A program made the translations under genes and the position numbers. The notes beneath the pieces are model-generated. The model was not told the DNA's origin, ran no database searches, and saw nothing but the letters and a program-made list of their open reading frames with translations. From positions 28,102,230 to 28,166,229 of the forward strand of contig CM054140.1 of assembly GCA_028751875.1 (NCBI GenBank): a DNA stretch of 64,000 bases, read 5' to 3'. Source of the DNA: Rapana venosa (Eukaryota > Mollusca > Gastropoda > Neogastropoda > Muricidae). This document shows, piece by piece, positions 1 through 12,229 of the stretch (the stretch's first letter is position 1; each line of letters opens with the position of its first letter).

Positions 1-362
1 AAAAGTGTTGGATAGTCGGTCTAATGGAAAGAATGCTTCTTTTTTTAGTAAGTGTTTTGGTCCTTTAATATCTTATAGAATTCAGGTGTTTTGGGGGGGT
101 CAGAAAGTATGAATTTTAGGAACAAAGTAGAGGTGGATAGTTCTTAATGTGCTGGGTTTTGGTCTACACTTTGAGGGGGTTCTGGTATGTTTTATGTTGG
201 TTTTTTTTTTTTTTTAGCTATATGATGGTGATATGCTTGTATTTTTAAAATTTATTTGCATTCAGCACCAGAAATTAGATGGGATTTCAAAAAAGTCCGT
301 TCATTACTCATATCATCTCGCATAACGGTTTGTTGTTGTTGTTTTTTGTATCCTGTGACTAG
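1..362 (+). other. GAK: Intron of the GAK gene (3' part)
   Basis: No coding sequence is seen. The stretch is T- and G-rich and ends in a plausible 3' splice site, an AG at 361-362 directly before the first coding exon in the window. It is taken to be the end of an intron whose 5' end lies outside the window. Confidence 0.6.
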
Positions 363-706
363 GCTCCTGCCCAGCCAGCCGCCCCCAAGCCAGCACAGAA
401 GTCCCAGGATGACTTCTTGACCTTCATGGAGAGCAACAACACGGACAAAGGAGACGACATCGACCTGTTTGGCACCTGGGACGCCAGCAACATTCAGCAG
501 AGCGGGGCTGCTGCCAGGGGGGTGTTCCGGCAACAGAACTCCTCCAGTCCCAGTCTGCAGGTCCGTCTGTGTGTGTATGTGTGTGTGTGCGCACGCATGT
601 GTGTGAGTTGGTTCCTTTAACGTCTCTTCACCTACAGTGGTATTCCACAACCAAGAAAAAAAAATCTTGTGAAGGTGTTTTGAGATATCAGTATGTAAGC
701 AACACC

Positions 707-741
<35 letters not shown>

Positions 742-2740
742 TTGCATGTATTCTTTCACATGTGTGCACAAAAATGATCTAGAATTTTATGTGCATGTGC
801 GCTTAGACAAATATAGAAATCATATTGGTGTGTGTGTGTACGCATTTAAAGACAAATCTGCTTTTCGAAATGACATTGAGGGTGTGGGTGTGTTAGTAGT
901 ATAGGCTCAAAGACAGATGTGTTCTCAGAAACTGTGCAGGGGCCTTTATGTGCTGGCTTGTGTTGGGCAGGTTCCTTTGGGAATGCACAAGAGTGCCAGC
1001 ACTGGGTCTGGCATGAACATGGCCTTTGGCTCTTCCACCGGCCTGAGCAGCTCGCAGAGCACCAGCAGCTTTCCAAGTGGTGTCGGACCTGTACCTAAGG
1101 CAGACCCATTCGCTGATTTGGGTGAGTTTTCTTTAGTGTGGTTGCCCTTTTTATTTTGGGGGGGGGATAGAAAGTGTTCTTCAATTATCTTTTCTTCATT
1201 TTTGTTCCCTTCCATATATTCCAGTTTGTGCATTTTCGAAGTTGCCATATCTGCTTCTTCATTCTCATCAAGTGATCATTAAATTGCGTTAAAGAAGAGA
1301 GGCTGGAATGTCTCTGTAAAATTCTTAACTATTATAAAAAACCAGTAATGAAAGGAAAACAGACATGACCATTTTCTTTAACAGATTTTTTCATTGTTAC
1401 ACATCTTAGTGATTTAACATTTTTAAAATGATAAACAGATGAGTTTTCTTAGTGTGGGTTTGTTGTTGTTAAATCTTGTATGTATCTGTAGGTTGATGTT
1501 GAGTGGTGTGTAGTGTCAGTAAAGGCGTGTGGCGTTGTGACAGGGGGATTGGGGAAAGGACCAATGAAGGCCACAGGGGGACCCACACCACGGCCAGCGC
1601 AGCCCCAGCAGAAACCAGCACCACGACCACAGGGCCCCTCTCCTGTGGGAGGTAACGGAAAATAAGCAGTTATGATTTAAAGGAACGATTTTTACTTATG
1701 GATATCATTTGCTTATGTGTGTACATACATATATATATATATATATATGCATTATTAGTGTATGTATACGTATGACCATGTGCCACCCCCTGCAGGAATT
1801 TAACTGAAATTAAGCGGCAAGATTTTAAAGGAATGAACACTTTATTTAAAACAAAAAGAAAATCAAGAGAATACTATTTGAATATGTATACATATATTCA
1901 TGTATTATTAGTATATGCAGCGGAAAGGAACAAAATGTAAAGCAGTTTACTTTTTTAATAACTGATATGGTTGGGGGGGGGGGGGTGGGGGGTACAAAAT
2001 TCCCTATTACAGGAAGAATTGCCAACATTTTATAGTAGTATCATTATTGCTCAGTCCTTGAAGTGTGTATGTAATTAAATGAAAAAAATAATGAAAAATC
2101 TTGGTCCGGGCACTAGTTGTTTGGGTATATATTTTTCACTCAGTCTGCTCTAATGTAGCACTTTCAAAAGCCTGTTGAAGTCAGAAAGGTGTGGCTGTGT
2201 GACAGGTCGACCACAGCAACAACAGCAGTCCGCCCCAACTCCACCACGACCCAACTACAACGTCTCGGGGTTCTCCAGTCCAGGCCCGCATAGACCAACC
2301 CAGAGCAGCGTCATCGGGGGCAGGGAAGACCGAGGACCGAGGAAAAGCTTCGGTATGTCTGTGTCTGAGCTTTGTGGAGAAACACCTACGTGATTGTAGT
2401 CACACATGCACACACAGATACTGCATGCACACATCCTTTTGTAAAATATGTACAGTAGAGTACTGATAATGCATCTTGAGAACTTATGTAATTTACAAAT
2501 ATTGTTTTAAATTGCAGCCCTGTGCTTCTATTTCTTTACAGAAAAAGTTGTTAAACATACTGCACTGTACTTAAATTGACAAGAGCAGTCTAGGCCAGAA
2601 CAGCCATATGTGTGTGTGTGTCTGCATGTGGAGGAGGCTGGGGTGAATAAAGTTTGATTGAAAGAACCAATCATGTTGTCAATCATGTATTTGTGATTGA
2701 CAATTTCAGTTCTAGCATAGCAGTCTTCATTCCTTTTGTA

Positions 2741-2801
<61 letters not shown>

Positions 2802-4823
2802 AGGACATCAGGTTGTTCTGTCCTGTCACTGCTTCAGTCACTCCTTGCCATCCATCTGTCCTTCATGTACTTGACCAACAGTGGGAATGATCAGGGTTGT
2901 TGCTGTCTATCTGCAGACGCTTCTGGCAGCCTGCTCTCAGGAGGGTACTCCTCCATGCACTGTCAAAAAAGGCCTAAAAAATTACTTCCCATGTATCTCT
3001 GAATTGCTTTATTCCTGGGAATTGCTTGACCAAGAGAGGAACTTGTGATTAATGTGTGCACAACCATATAGCCTGAACAGTCGTGATGGTATGGCTGCAA
3101 TGAAATAAGTCAGATAAATCCCCTGTGCAACCAACAAGTCAACTAAAGCTTTGATAAGAAGTATTATTGGTCAGCAGTGACCAGCTCATGCATTCCGCAG
3201 GGCTTCCAGCGCTTCTCCCCATCCCACAGCACCTTGTCCAAGGAGCACAGCAATGCTCGGATGTTCTTCTCCTTGCTCTCAGTATTATTATATATAAAAA
3301 TACATACATGTATATTCTGTGCACCAGGACCACGACCCAAAGTGGCGGCCAATGAGTTTGAAGACCTGCTGGGCCAGGCCAACTTCAGCAGTGCAGGGAG
3401 GAGAGATGAGCCCAAGACCATCGCTGGCATGAGACGCAAGCAGTTGGAGGAGGACATGGACCCCGATAAGCTAAAGGTTTGCGCATCAATGTGTTAGAGG
3501 GGGGTGTGAAAGGATGTCTCAAATCTTCAGGGTATTTTAGGGGCACAAGCTTTTATACATCAAATAGTATTGGCTATTTCGATTCTGTCACAAAATGATA
3601 CAGTATGTAAATTGTACATGTAGAACACATCAGCCTGTATGTGTCTGTGAATGTGTTGAGAAAAAGGGTAGAGACAAAATGACAGTGTAGGGACACTTAC
3701 TGATGTACAGGTATTGACAGAAATTTGAGGAATTTATACACACTTATTGGTTTACAGATGTAGATGTAAATACTAAGCACACTACAAAAGAATCAATTTA
3801 CTTATTTAAAAAGTCTGTCTGCTGGCTTTGCTCAGTTTTTTAAAATTGTATATTAATATACTTGTTTGGATGAGCAACTTAAGAATTGCTACTTTGGGGC
3901 TTGGTCACTGGAAGACTCATTTGAGGCTTAGACGCTCCTCTCCTTTCATGTCTTGGCTAAAACTCAGAGGTTTGAAAGAGTCGAGATTGTTGTGTATGTG
4001 ACTTATATTTTAAGACTTGCAACAGGAAAGTCGCCTTCCACCCACCTTGCAGACTCTGTGCTGTGTGACAGAGGGAAGTGAGTGATCAGCACGTGGTGTG
4101 TGCAGGTGATGGAGTGGACTCAGGGCAAGGAGAAGAACATCCGAGCATTGCTGTGCTCCCTGGACAAGGTGCTGTGGGATGGGGAGAAGCGCTGGAAGCC
4201 CTGCGGAATGCATGAGCTGGTCACTGCTGACCAGGTGAAAAAGATGTTCCGCAAAGCCGTTCTCTCAGTCCATCCAGACAAGGTGAGGTCGTGGAATGAT
4301 TGTGCAGTGCTGTAGTCTATGTAATAATAATGTATGGAATTGAAATAACACTGAATCTTGTAAAGCAAACAAATCATATGCTGTGTGTTGTGGCCTCAGA
4401 TTCATTGTTAAACCTTGTTAAAGGTATAGAGAGTTGAAAGGTGCCTTTATTTATAGGCTGCAAGCAACTTTTCTTGTCCCTAGCTTGACTATCTCGCCAG
4501 AACATCATGAAGAAATAAACTAAGCTTTTTGGGGTTTTTTTGTAAAGAAACCAGTATTCAGGGAAAAGAAATCTGTGATGAATATATTTCCTTCTGCAGT
4601 TCCCATACTGTGGTACAGAAACACCTCTGTGACTGAGTGTAATTGGCAATTTAGCACAAAGATCAGTCAAAGCAAGTTTGTCTTTGATCATTCCTAACAG
4701 GTCGATGTGTTTGTTTTTCAGTTGCATGATGACCCCAATGAAGCGCTAGCCAAGCTGATCTTCATGGAGCTCAATGATGCATGGGCCAAGTTCGAAGATG
4801 AAGGCATGAAGAGCCTGTATTAG
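363..4823 (+). CDS. GAK: Cyclin-G-associated kinase / auxilin, C-terminal part with J domain (5' end outside window)
   Basis: Seven coding exons with matching phases: 363-560, 971-1121, 1544-1651, 2206-2352, 3328-3476, 4106-4282 and 4722-4823 (TAG). Together they encode the last 343 residues. The first five exons form a disordered, Pro/Gln/Ser-rich linker with short clathrin/adaptor-type motifs: DIDLFG in the first exon and DPFADLG in the second. The fifth carries NEFEDLLGQ. The sixth and seventh form a J domain, with ..[10 protein letters not shown].., [10 protein letters not shown], the HPD triad in VHPDK, and the ending [21 protein letters not shown]. This is the typical GAK/auxilin end, in which the J domain is C-terminal and recruits Hsc70 to strip clathrin from vesicles. 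The kinase and PTEN-like parts must lie upstream, so GAK versus auxilin (DNAJC6) cannot be settled here. Invertebrates usually have one gene. Confidence 0.93.
2745..2800 (+). repeat. (GA)n microsatellite in a GAK intron
   Basis: An uninterrupted GA dinucleotide run of about 28 units. The ORFs that cross it are artefacts of the repeat. Confidence 0.95.
3168..3276 (-). repeat. Inverted copy of part of the GAK J-domain exon, inside a GAK intron
   Basis: The reverse complement of these 109 bases matches 4125-4233 with one difference and no indel: CTCCTTGG here, CTCCCTGG in the exon. The copy starts and stops inside the exon and carries no intron flank. It has no poly(A) tail and no visible target-site duplication. 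It lies 51 bp upstream of the exon at 3328-3476, so pre-mRNA pairing between the two arms would loop that exon out. It is antisense and is not a gene on the minus strand. Confidence 0.92.
4106..4282 (+). other. GAK: J-domain exon of GAK with HPD motif
   Basis: This 59-codon, phase-0 exon holds helices I-II and the catalytic HPD loop of the J domain. The HPD residues stimulate Hsc70 ATPase. The final HPDK is followed directly by a GTGAGG donor. Bases 4125-4233 of this exon have a nearly perfect inverted copy at 3168-3276 in the intron before the preceding exon. Confidence 0.9.
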
Positions 4824-7800
4824 CGGTCCTCCTCCACACAGGTGACTTGTAGTCAGTGATTCACCGGTCAGTATCAGCAGTGGACACCGTCTCCTGCCTT
4901 TGCTTGCCCTCTGCTGTCCTCATTTTGGGGCGAGGACTTTTGCTTGTCTGTGCTGGACAGAAGCTGTGGGGGATTGCAGAGCTGCAGATGTTTCACTGCA
5001 GGACTTGCATCAGTCAGTCTGGAGAGGGAATTTTCTGTAACTAACAAAGCTCTATGGGTAAACTGTGAAAAACAGGGCAGAGTGTGAAGTGTTTGGAATG
5101 AAAGAAACCAGACGTGTTGAAATGGACAGTGGCATGTTGAAAAAGAGTGGTTTAAAGAAGTATCAAATAAAGAAGAAAAAAGGACTTGAAGATTTGAAGA
5201 CTGTAAGATGGGTAGTTAGGGTTTTCTTGTGTGTGAGTTTGGGGGAGGGGGTGTTGTTTTGTTTTGGGGTTGTTTTTTAAAATTTTGTTCGTAGGTTTTA
5301 TTTTTCACTCACAACAGAAAAAAGTGCTGACAATAAAATATCAAGGGATATTTCAAAGATTCAAATAAAGCTTTTCCAATAACATCTCCATAAGCATGAG
5401 TAAAGAGTGTTTATCACAACTCCGGTGAAAATATCAGTGGCATTGGACATTTAGTGTTACCAGCATACAGTTTGAAACAACTTAGAAACCCTCAGCATGA
5501 AAAGAAAAAACACTGGAGGCCCCACGCAAGGCACATGGCTTTACAGATGTTGATCAGCATTACTGAAACATTCTGTTTAATGGGAGAGGTAGCGCTTGCA
5601 TTGACAACACCAGCAGAGAGAAAGCGGACACCAAACTCCATTTGTTTCTAATGGGTAGCATCAATTTTGTCTTAGATAGCATATCAGTCTTCTTTTTTTT
5701 CCATAAACACTTGGTGAGTTAGATTATGCACATTTGTGGAGTGTCACATGTCAGTAGTAACATCAAGTTTCTGTGAGTCAATAGTCACGTAGCCATGTAC
5801 AAAATCACCAGGGTCCAAGTGTCATGTGTTGCTATCTGTGATATTGTTGAGGACACTGTTCAGCATGTAGACAGTCAAGAGTAGAGACCCCCACAGTGAA
5901 CAGAGTTTGAATGTTTGTGGCCAGAAATGCTTTCCTTTAGCTGTAGAGCATGTATGAAGTAGACATTGTCAGTACCCAAAGTGTGAAATAGTTTGAATCA
6001 TGTCTGAATTGGACCAGCGTGATTGTTGTGTTTGTTTACAGTCATTTCTTTTTGCAAATGAGTGGGTCATTTTTGATCTTTTAAAAAAAGTCCTGAATTG
6101 TATATTGTTTGTTGGGAGCTTGGCAGTCTAAAGTGACAAGCATACTGTCATCTGCGCTTTGTTTTGTGGGTTTTGAAGTGCGTACTTAGTATGCAAGTGG
6201 TGTTTTTGTTGGTTGGTTTGTTTTGGAGATAGGGGATGGGAGGGTTAGGTATTAAAGATGGTTGTTAAAAATTCTCTTTTCCTTGGCTTTTTTAATTTGT
6301 AATTGAAAGATATAAGTAACACCAATTAGTGTGATCTCTCTTTCTTCCCCATTGTTGGGCAGATTTTTTGTGTGTTGTTTTTGGGTGGGGGCAGGAGGTT
6401 AGAAGTGAGTGGTTTTATAAGCAGAGATCACTGAAGTGGGGTGATCAGAAAATGTTTAAAGTTCTGATTTGTTTTTTACATTCACATACCACTGTCCACA
6501 AAAACATGCACATTTTATAACAGGAGTAGAAAAAGAGGACTCATTCTTTACCAATCAGATAGGAAAAATGCCCTGGTGGATGTATGTCTGAACATGTACG
6601 TTAATGAAAAATGTGTAGAGCCTTGTACTTGAAAATGGTGTGTACATAGCGTTGTGTAAAGGTGGGTTTGGGGTCAAGTGAAGAAACAAAAAAATCTGAA
6701 AGGTCAAGTGCAATTTTTTGTTGGTTGTGATGTGCTTCAGGTTTTGATATTGCCACTGTCTGCTCTGGGTCGATGGGAGACTTGACAGACTTTTATTAGT
6801 ATTATTAATAAATGCCGCTTTGGGAAGGCACCTCTGACAGTATGACCAACAGTTGCCAGGTGATGTTCTCTTAGTCCTTCCTTCCAATCTTCCCTGTCGA
6901 TGACTAATTTCACTAGGGGCATGCTCTGAAGTGAAAACGTCAAAGTTTCACAGAGGGAGGGAAGTCGGGTCAAAATAGTTTACACCCTATGAAAGACTAG
7001 AGAAAAGCTATGGAGAGCATATCTACATGGTATTTGGGAAGAGTGGGGGTTTTTTTTGTTTGTTTGGGTTTGGGGTTTTTTGGCAATTGTTGTTTTTTGT
7101 GTTATTCCTCATTTCATTGAAAGTCTGCATGAATAATGTTATAAAATTTATTTCCCATTTGTTTTACTTCATTTTAGTTTGGCATGGTTAAGCTGTGTTG
7201 TAAACTTTCACTCTTGGTTTCAGCTTGCTGAAAACGTTTGGTGATAGTGTTTCTTGACCAATGAACATTTTTCTTTTTTTTAAACAAAGTCCATTTTTTT
7301 GGTTTGTGTTGTTTTGTTGTGGGTGGATTTTTCTTCTTCAGTTATGTGTGTATCTTTGTTTAGGTTGTTTGTGTTTCCCCCCCATCTCTGCCTTTTTTTA
7401 TGTATGCTTCTGAACACATTTTCAACGCTAGATGTTGGACAAAAATTCAAATGAAACCAGCAGCTTCAAAGGTCACAGTTCTGTAAGGAGGCGGCATAGG
7501 GAGGGAGAAGCTCATAAACATTTGTTGGGTTGTAATCAAATTCACTTTTTCCTTCCCTTACAGAGTCATTTTTTGGTTTCAGTATTAATACCAGTGAAAA
7601 CTTTCAGAATCCTTTAGTATTTGTACAATCAGGGATGGGGGTGGGGAGCTGGAAAATGCACACAAACATGCACATTGTTAAGAAAGACGCAGTAAATATA
7701 CTGGAAGCAGCTATTTCATGATTTTAGAGATGTTCCCCTTTTTCATTCTGCTAAAACTGCTCGGTGATTCAGGTGTTCCACTCATGGGTCATTGAAAGTG

Positions 7801-10800
7801 TCGTCATCTCCCAGAGCATACAGTGGTGATTCATGTCTGTTTCTGTTTTCTTGGAAACGTTAGAATATTGCTGTATATTTTCATTTATGATGCCCGTGTT
7901 AACTGATTTTGCTATTTTGTTGTTGAACGTCTTGAGTTTCTATATATTATGCTTTGAACAAGTATCTCACTCTGTAGCTTTCTGTAATGTTTTTATAACT
8001 GCAAATGTCTTTGAAGTGGAAGGGATTTTAAAAGCAAAGAGAAAGTGTATAAATTTGCAGATTGTATTGGACTATTATTTGGTTGATTGTGTTTTGTTTT
8101 GTTTTTGGAGTTGGGGGGGGGGGGGGAGCAACTATAACCAGAGAGTCAAGAGACAATGAAAATGTCTCACTTCATTCATTGCCATGTGAAGCATTCCACG
8201 ATTCATTCATTACAACATTCCTTTCATCAGGTGGTCTGAACACTGTTCACAACATACAATCAGTTGTCAGAATTTCCAGTCACTGGAATCACAGAAGAGA
8301 TGAGGATTTCAACTGCTGAAGTACTGCATGGCATTCCCGTATGCTTGCTCACATCATCATGGAAGGAGAGAGAGAACTACTGCTGTTCATGTGAACAAAT
8401 CAAAATTCATGTTTCCATAATCTGTGGCTCTTTCTGAGTTGTGTGTAGGTAATTACAGCACTGGTACTCTATTGTGTAGTCTTTCCCACTGGAACATTGT
8501 AGAACAGTGTCCTCCAACTACTAATTCTTCGGCTTGGACTATTAGACGTGTTGTTCATATTATCTTTGTATGCTACTGTATGTATAGAAATGTGTGTGAA
8601 TATAGATACATATAATACATAGTGTTTCCAGACTTTTAATGACACACAGTGCAATATGTGCATCAACATAAATTGTCCATGTCACTGTAGTCACATAATC
8701 TTTTGGATGTTTAGATTTTATGTAGAAGTATTATCATACAGCACAACTTATAGACATTATCTCTTGTTATCTTTTTCTAGACAACTCTTCCCTCCCCATT
8801 CTATTGTCGGGATGTAATTGTAGACTTATCCTACAGTTTATCAGGTAACGTTGCCATTTCTGATGGTGTATGGATGTTTTAATACTTTCCCAAAAGGTTT
8901 TTTAAAACCACAGCTATTTCTTCAATCACAATGGATGAGAGTGTCTTCTAGTCTTCACATATTTCCACACCTCATTAGTTATATGGAACATTTTTCTTTC
9001 CTCTGGAAATTCACTCATAATTAAGACCACAAAATCTATCATTTCATGTGGGATGGAATTATTTCTCCGGCCTTGCTGAACAAATCAGACAGATTGTGTT
9101 TACGTGTGAAATATTGTGCAGGAAGTGGTAGCTGATTTTTATTCTCCTTCATGGATATTGAGGAGGACATGTTCAGGGACAGACTTTTTATCACCTATAT
9201 GGAATGAAATAGGGTTAAATGGCTGCCCAGTAAGAAGGGTCCATGGAGTAACCACATGACATCCTATATAGACTGTGAGTCAGTCACATTTTCAAAGTTA
9301 GGGGCCTGTGACGTTAGTAAGGCAATCAAATGCTAGCATGTCTGAAAGCATTATGGTGCAGTTTGCCTCACCGTCGATTCATGGGGCATTCTACCTTCAG
9401 CTACTTAATCCAGAATTCACCTTCCTTCCCCTACCTTTTAAAAATTATCTATTTTTATAGAGGTGCTGGTAACCAGTTGTATGTCTGACCCTTTGTTTAA
9501 GATCAAAGGGCCACCTTTTCACAGAAAATCCATTGAGCATAGGGGGATGGGATGAAGGGGAGGAGAAGGTAAGTTAGCGTGGCTAATGGTGATAGTGTGG
9601 TGAGTATCTCTTCATTTCTCAAACTTTTGATTATCAAGATTTTGTCCTGGGAGTTGTTTTCCCGTATTTTAGTTGAATGATTTTAGCTGGTTTATAGCAA
9701 CAGTACAAAAACAAACAAGCAAAAAACCATCTTGTACAAATGGTGGCATTTACAACTGAGAAGTTGGCTGAAATCTTCAACAATCATGGCCAAGATGAGA
9801 AATCAAAGTAATGTTTAGTCGAGAACCCTGCTCCAGGATCATTTGTAAAAATCCCAAGTAATGATTTTGAACAGTGAGATTGCAAGTATTATCCGTCCAT
9901 TTCATCTGAATCTAGATTAGGTTGGAGGAAATAAAAAAAAACATCAACTGCCGAAAGTCAAGCTTACATTTTTTTAAAAAGTTTTATTATTGTAAAGATG
10001 AGGGGAAATTTGAGGAGGTTAGCAGACAGCTATGCGAGTATAAATGTAAGTGCATTGAAACCAGTTTGACATGGCATAAAAAGAAAAAGAAAAAAAAGAG
10101 CAATGAATCAAAAACATCTGAAAGAAATTTTAAAGTTTGTTGCGCTGTTCTGCCAAATGGCTTTACAGTATGAGACAGATGTGGAAGGCAATTTCAAAAG
10201 GTAACTGAATTTTTTTTTTTTAAGTGGCAGTAGTTCCTCTGCAAAATGATATTGCCAAGAGATAGCTCTTGCATTTCTGGTGTCCTATTTTATTTATTAA
10301 AACATGTCTATTTTCAAAGTGGAGGATTTCCTGATCCCAAACTTTAATACAAAACTGGATGTCAAGGACTTCACAGAAACATGAACTCTGTACTTTTGAG
10401 CTCTTGTTTTTTTTTAAAAAAAAAGTCTAGCTTCAGGGAGCTTTGCTTTCTAACCCCACCGTGGGCAGTGGCCATGGACCCCTCTGGGACCTACAGTGGT
10501 TACAACACCCCCCCCCCCCCCTCCCCCAAATGAAATGAGAATACTGGGATGAAAACAAGTCACTGATCAAACTTCTGTCAAGAATGAGGACTTTTTCTAC
10601 CCAACTGAATAACCTTGACTGATGAGCAGCCAGCATACCAAACTGAAAATGGTGTAGTCAGGACAACACAGTGCACTCTTTAATGTCAAAAGTCATTGTA
10701 ATGTCAGAGCAGCCTTAACCCATTCTTATTGTTAATGTTTTATTTAAGAGGTCTGGAGCATGTCTGTATTGAGAAAGTCAGTGAAACAAAACTGCATGTT

Positions 10801-12180
10801 ATCTTTGGTTCTGCTGGGGGCATGCTAGGTATGATTAATGAACAAGCTACATACAGGTTGTTTTCCAAATTAAAACAGAAATTGAAAGACTAGCAGTTTT
10901 CTCCCCATCTTCTCTCATCTCCTACCCATCTGGAAAAAATTATTATCTCTGTGTGAGTGTGGTAGCTTTGCAACTTGTGTTAAGAGATTGGAAAAAAAAT
11001 GTCCTCAGTGTTTGAATTAGATGAGATTATAAGTATAGAATACACTTGTAGTCAAGTTTGTGCATAGCCTGTATAGTTTGATCTGATGTACAAGGCAGGG
11101 GACAGAAACCTGTCATTTACCTGCATGTTGGATATGCAATTGTTCATTTGTTGATTAACACTGTATTTCATGGGCATATTTATTCATAGCCAGTACTGTG
11201 ATCAGAATCATGTCTTGGCTGAGGTGTGTGCAGATGTCTTTTGTGGTGTATCTGGTGTAGACATATTCAACAGTGTTCATCCGTCACTAGATCAGCATAA
11301 TGTGCAGAATAAATGTCTCAACAACAAAAAAGAGACATTGTTGTTTTTTGCATGATTGTGGGAACACACAGTCAGGCCTAGGCCAGACATGGCTGCTAAT
11401 TCCAAACAAAATCATGTTATATTGAGATTGGTTTTTAGGATGGGTGTTATTAGGCAGCATCCTTGACTCTCAAAAATGAGAAAGATGCTTTTCAAGCACT
11501 GGTTGCCACAGAAACAAGTACACATGGTTGACAAACAAAACAAAAAAAGAATTACTATAACCTTAAAAGTGTCACGTTCACTTTGTTTTGGGTTAGGTTT
11601 TTTTCTTCACCGTTTAAAAATGAATTGGACCCTTATTTTTCTCAATTTCTCTTCAACAAAGAAACAGCTATGACATACACTTTCACAAACTTGCCTCAAT
11701 ATAGGACTTGGCAATGTATATTATTTTAAAAGAAATTAATTGCAAAGGTTTCAGTTTGAACATGTGTTTATTCAAAAAGCCTTAGTGATTTATAAATGAT
11801 CGCTATATTGCACCAGAAAAGACAATAAAAAGTACAACAGTGTAATCCTGAATTACGTGGTAAACATCCTTTTAAAAAAGTTTCTTGAATAAAACTGACT
11901 CTGAAATATCAAAATCTCCCCAAAACCAACCATTTCTTAAGCTGTGATGTCTAGCCTAAAACAAGACATTGCAGAAAAACCAGGATCATTCTTACATATG
12001 TGACTCTGTACCTGTGCTTTGGTATGTAGAAGTTTACCCCTCTCCTCCTTCTGCTTCTCTTCACACTCTCACTGTTTAACGTTAAATAGCAAAAAGGCAA
12101 ACAACTGCTTGCTTGGTATTGTTTAATTAAACCCAACCAACTACTCGTGTCATCTTAGGGCTGTCGCATCATCCAGTCAA
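4824..12180 (+). other. GAK 3'UTR and GAK-HAUS3 intergenic region, no gene seen
   Basis: About 7.3 kb of AT-rich sequence with T- and G-homopolymers and no convincing coding exon on either strand. Candidate GAK poly(A) signals (AATAAA) occur at 5166-5171, near 5333 and near 5364, and again near 11825 and 11888. Which one is used cannot be read from sequence. A TTTATT near 11766 could be a minus-strand signal for the convergent HAUS3 gene. If so, the HAUS3 3'UTR would cross the satellite at 12200-14800; this is speculative. Confidence 0.5.
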
Positions 12181-12229
12181 AATAAACAGTCAAAACACTC
12201 AATTCTCTCCAAAAATCTCTACTATTCTC

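Noticed and set aside
3139..3457. Minus-strand open frames across the inverted GAK exon copy
   Set aside because: They contain a J-domain-like piece only because the segment is an inverted duplicate. There is no splice or start context on that strand.
5065..5280. Small lysine-rich open frame after the GAK stop codon
   Set aside because: It lies in 3'UTR sequence, has no splice signals, and crosses an AATAAA site.
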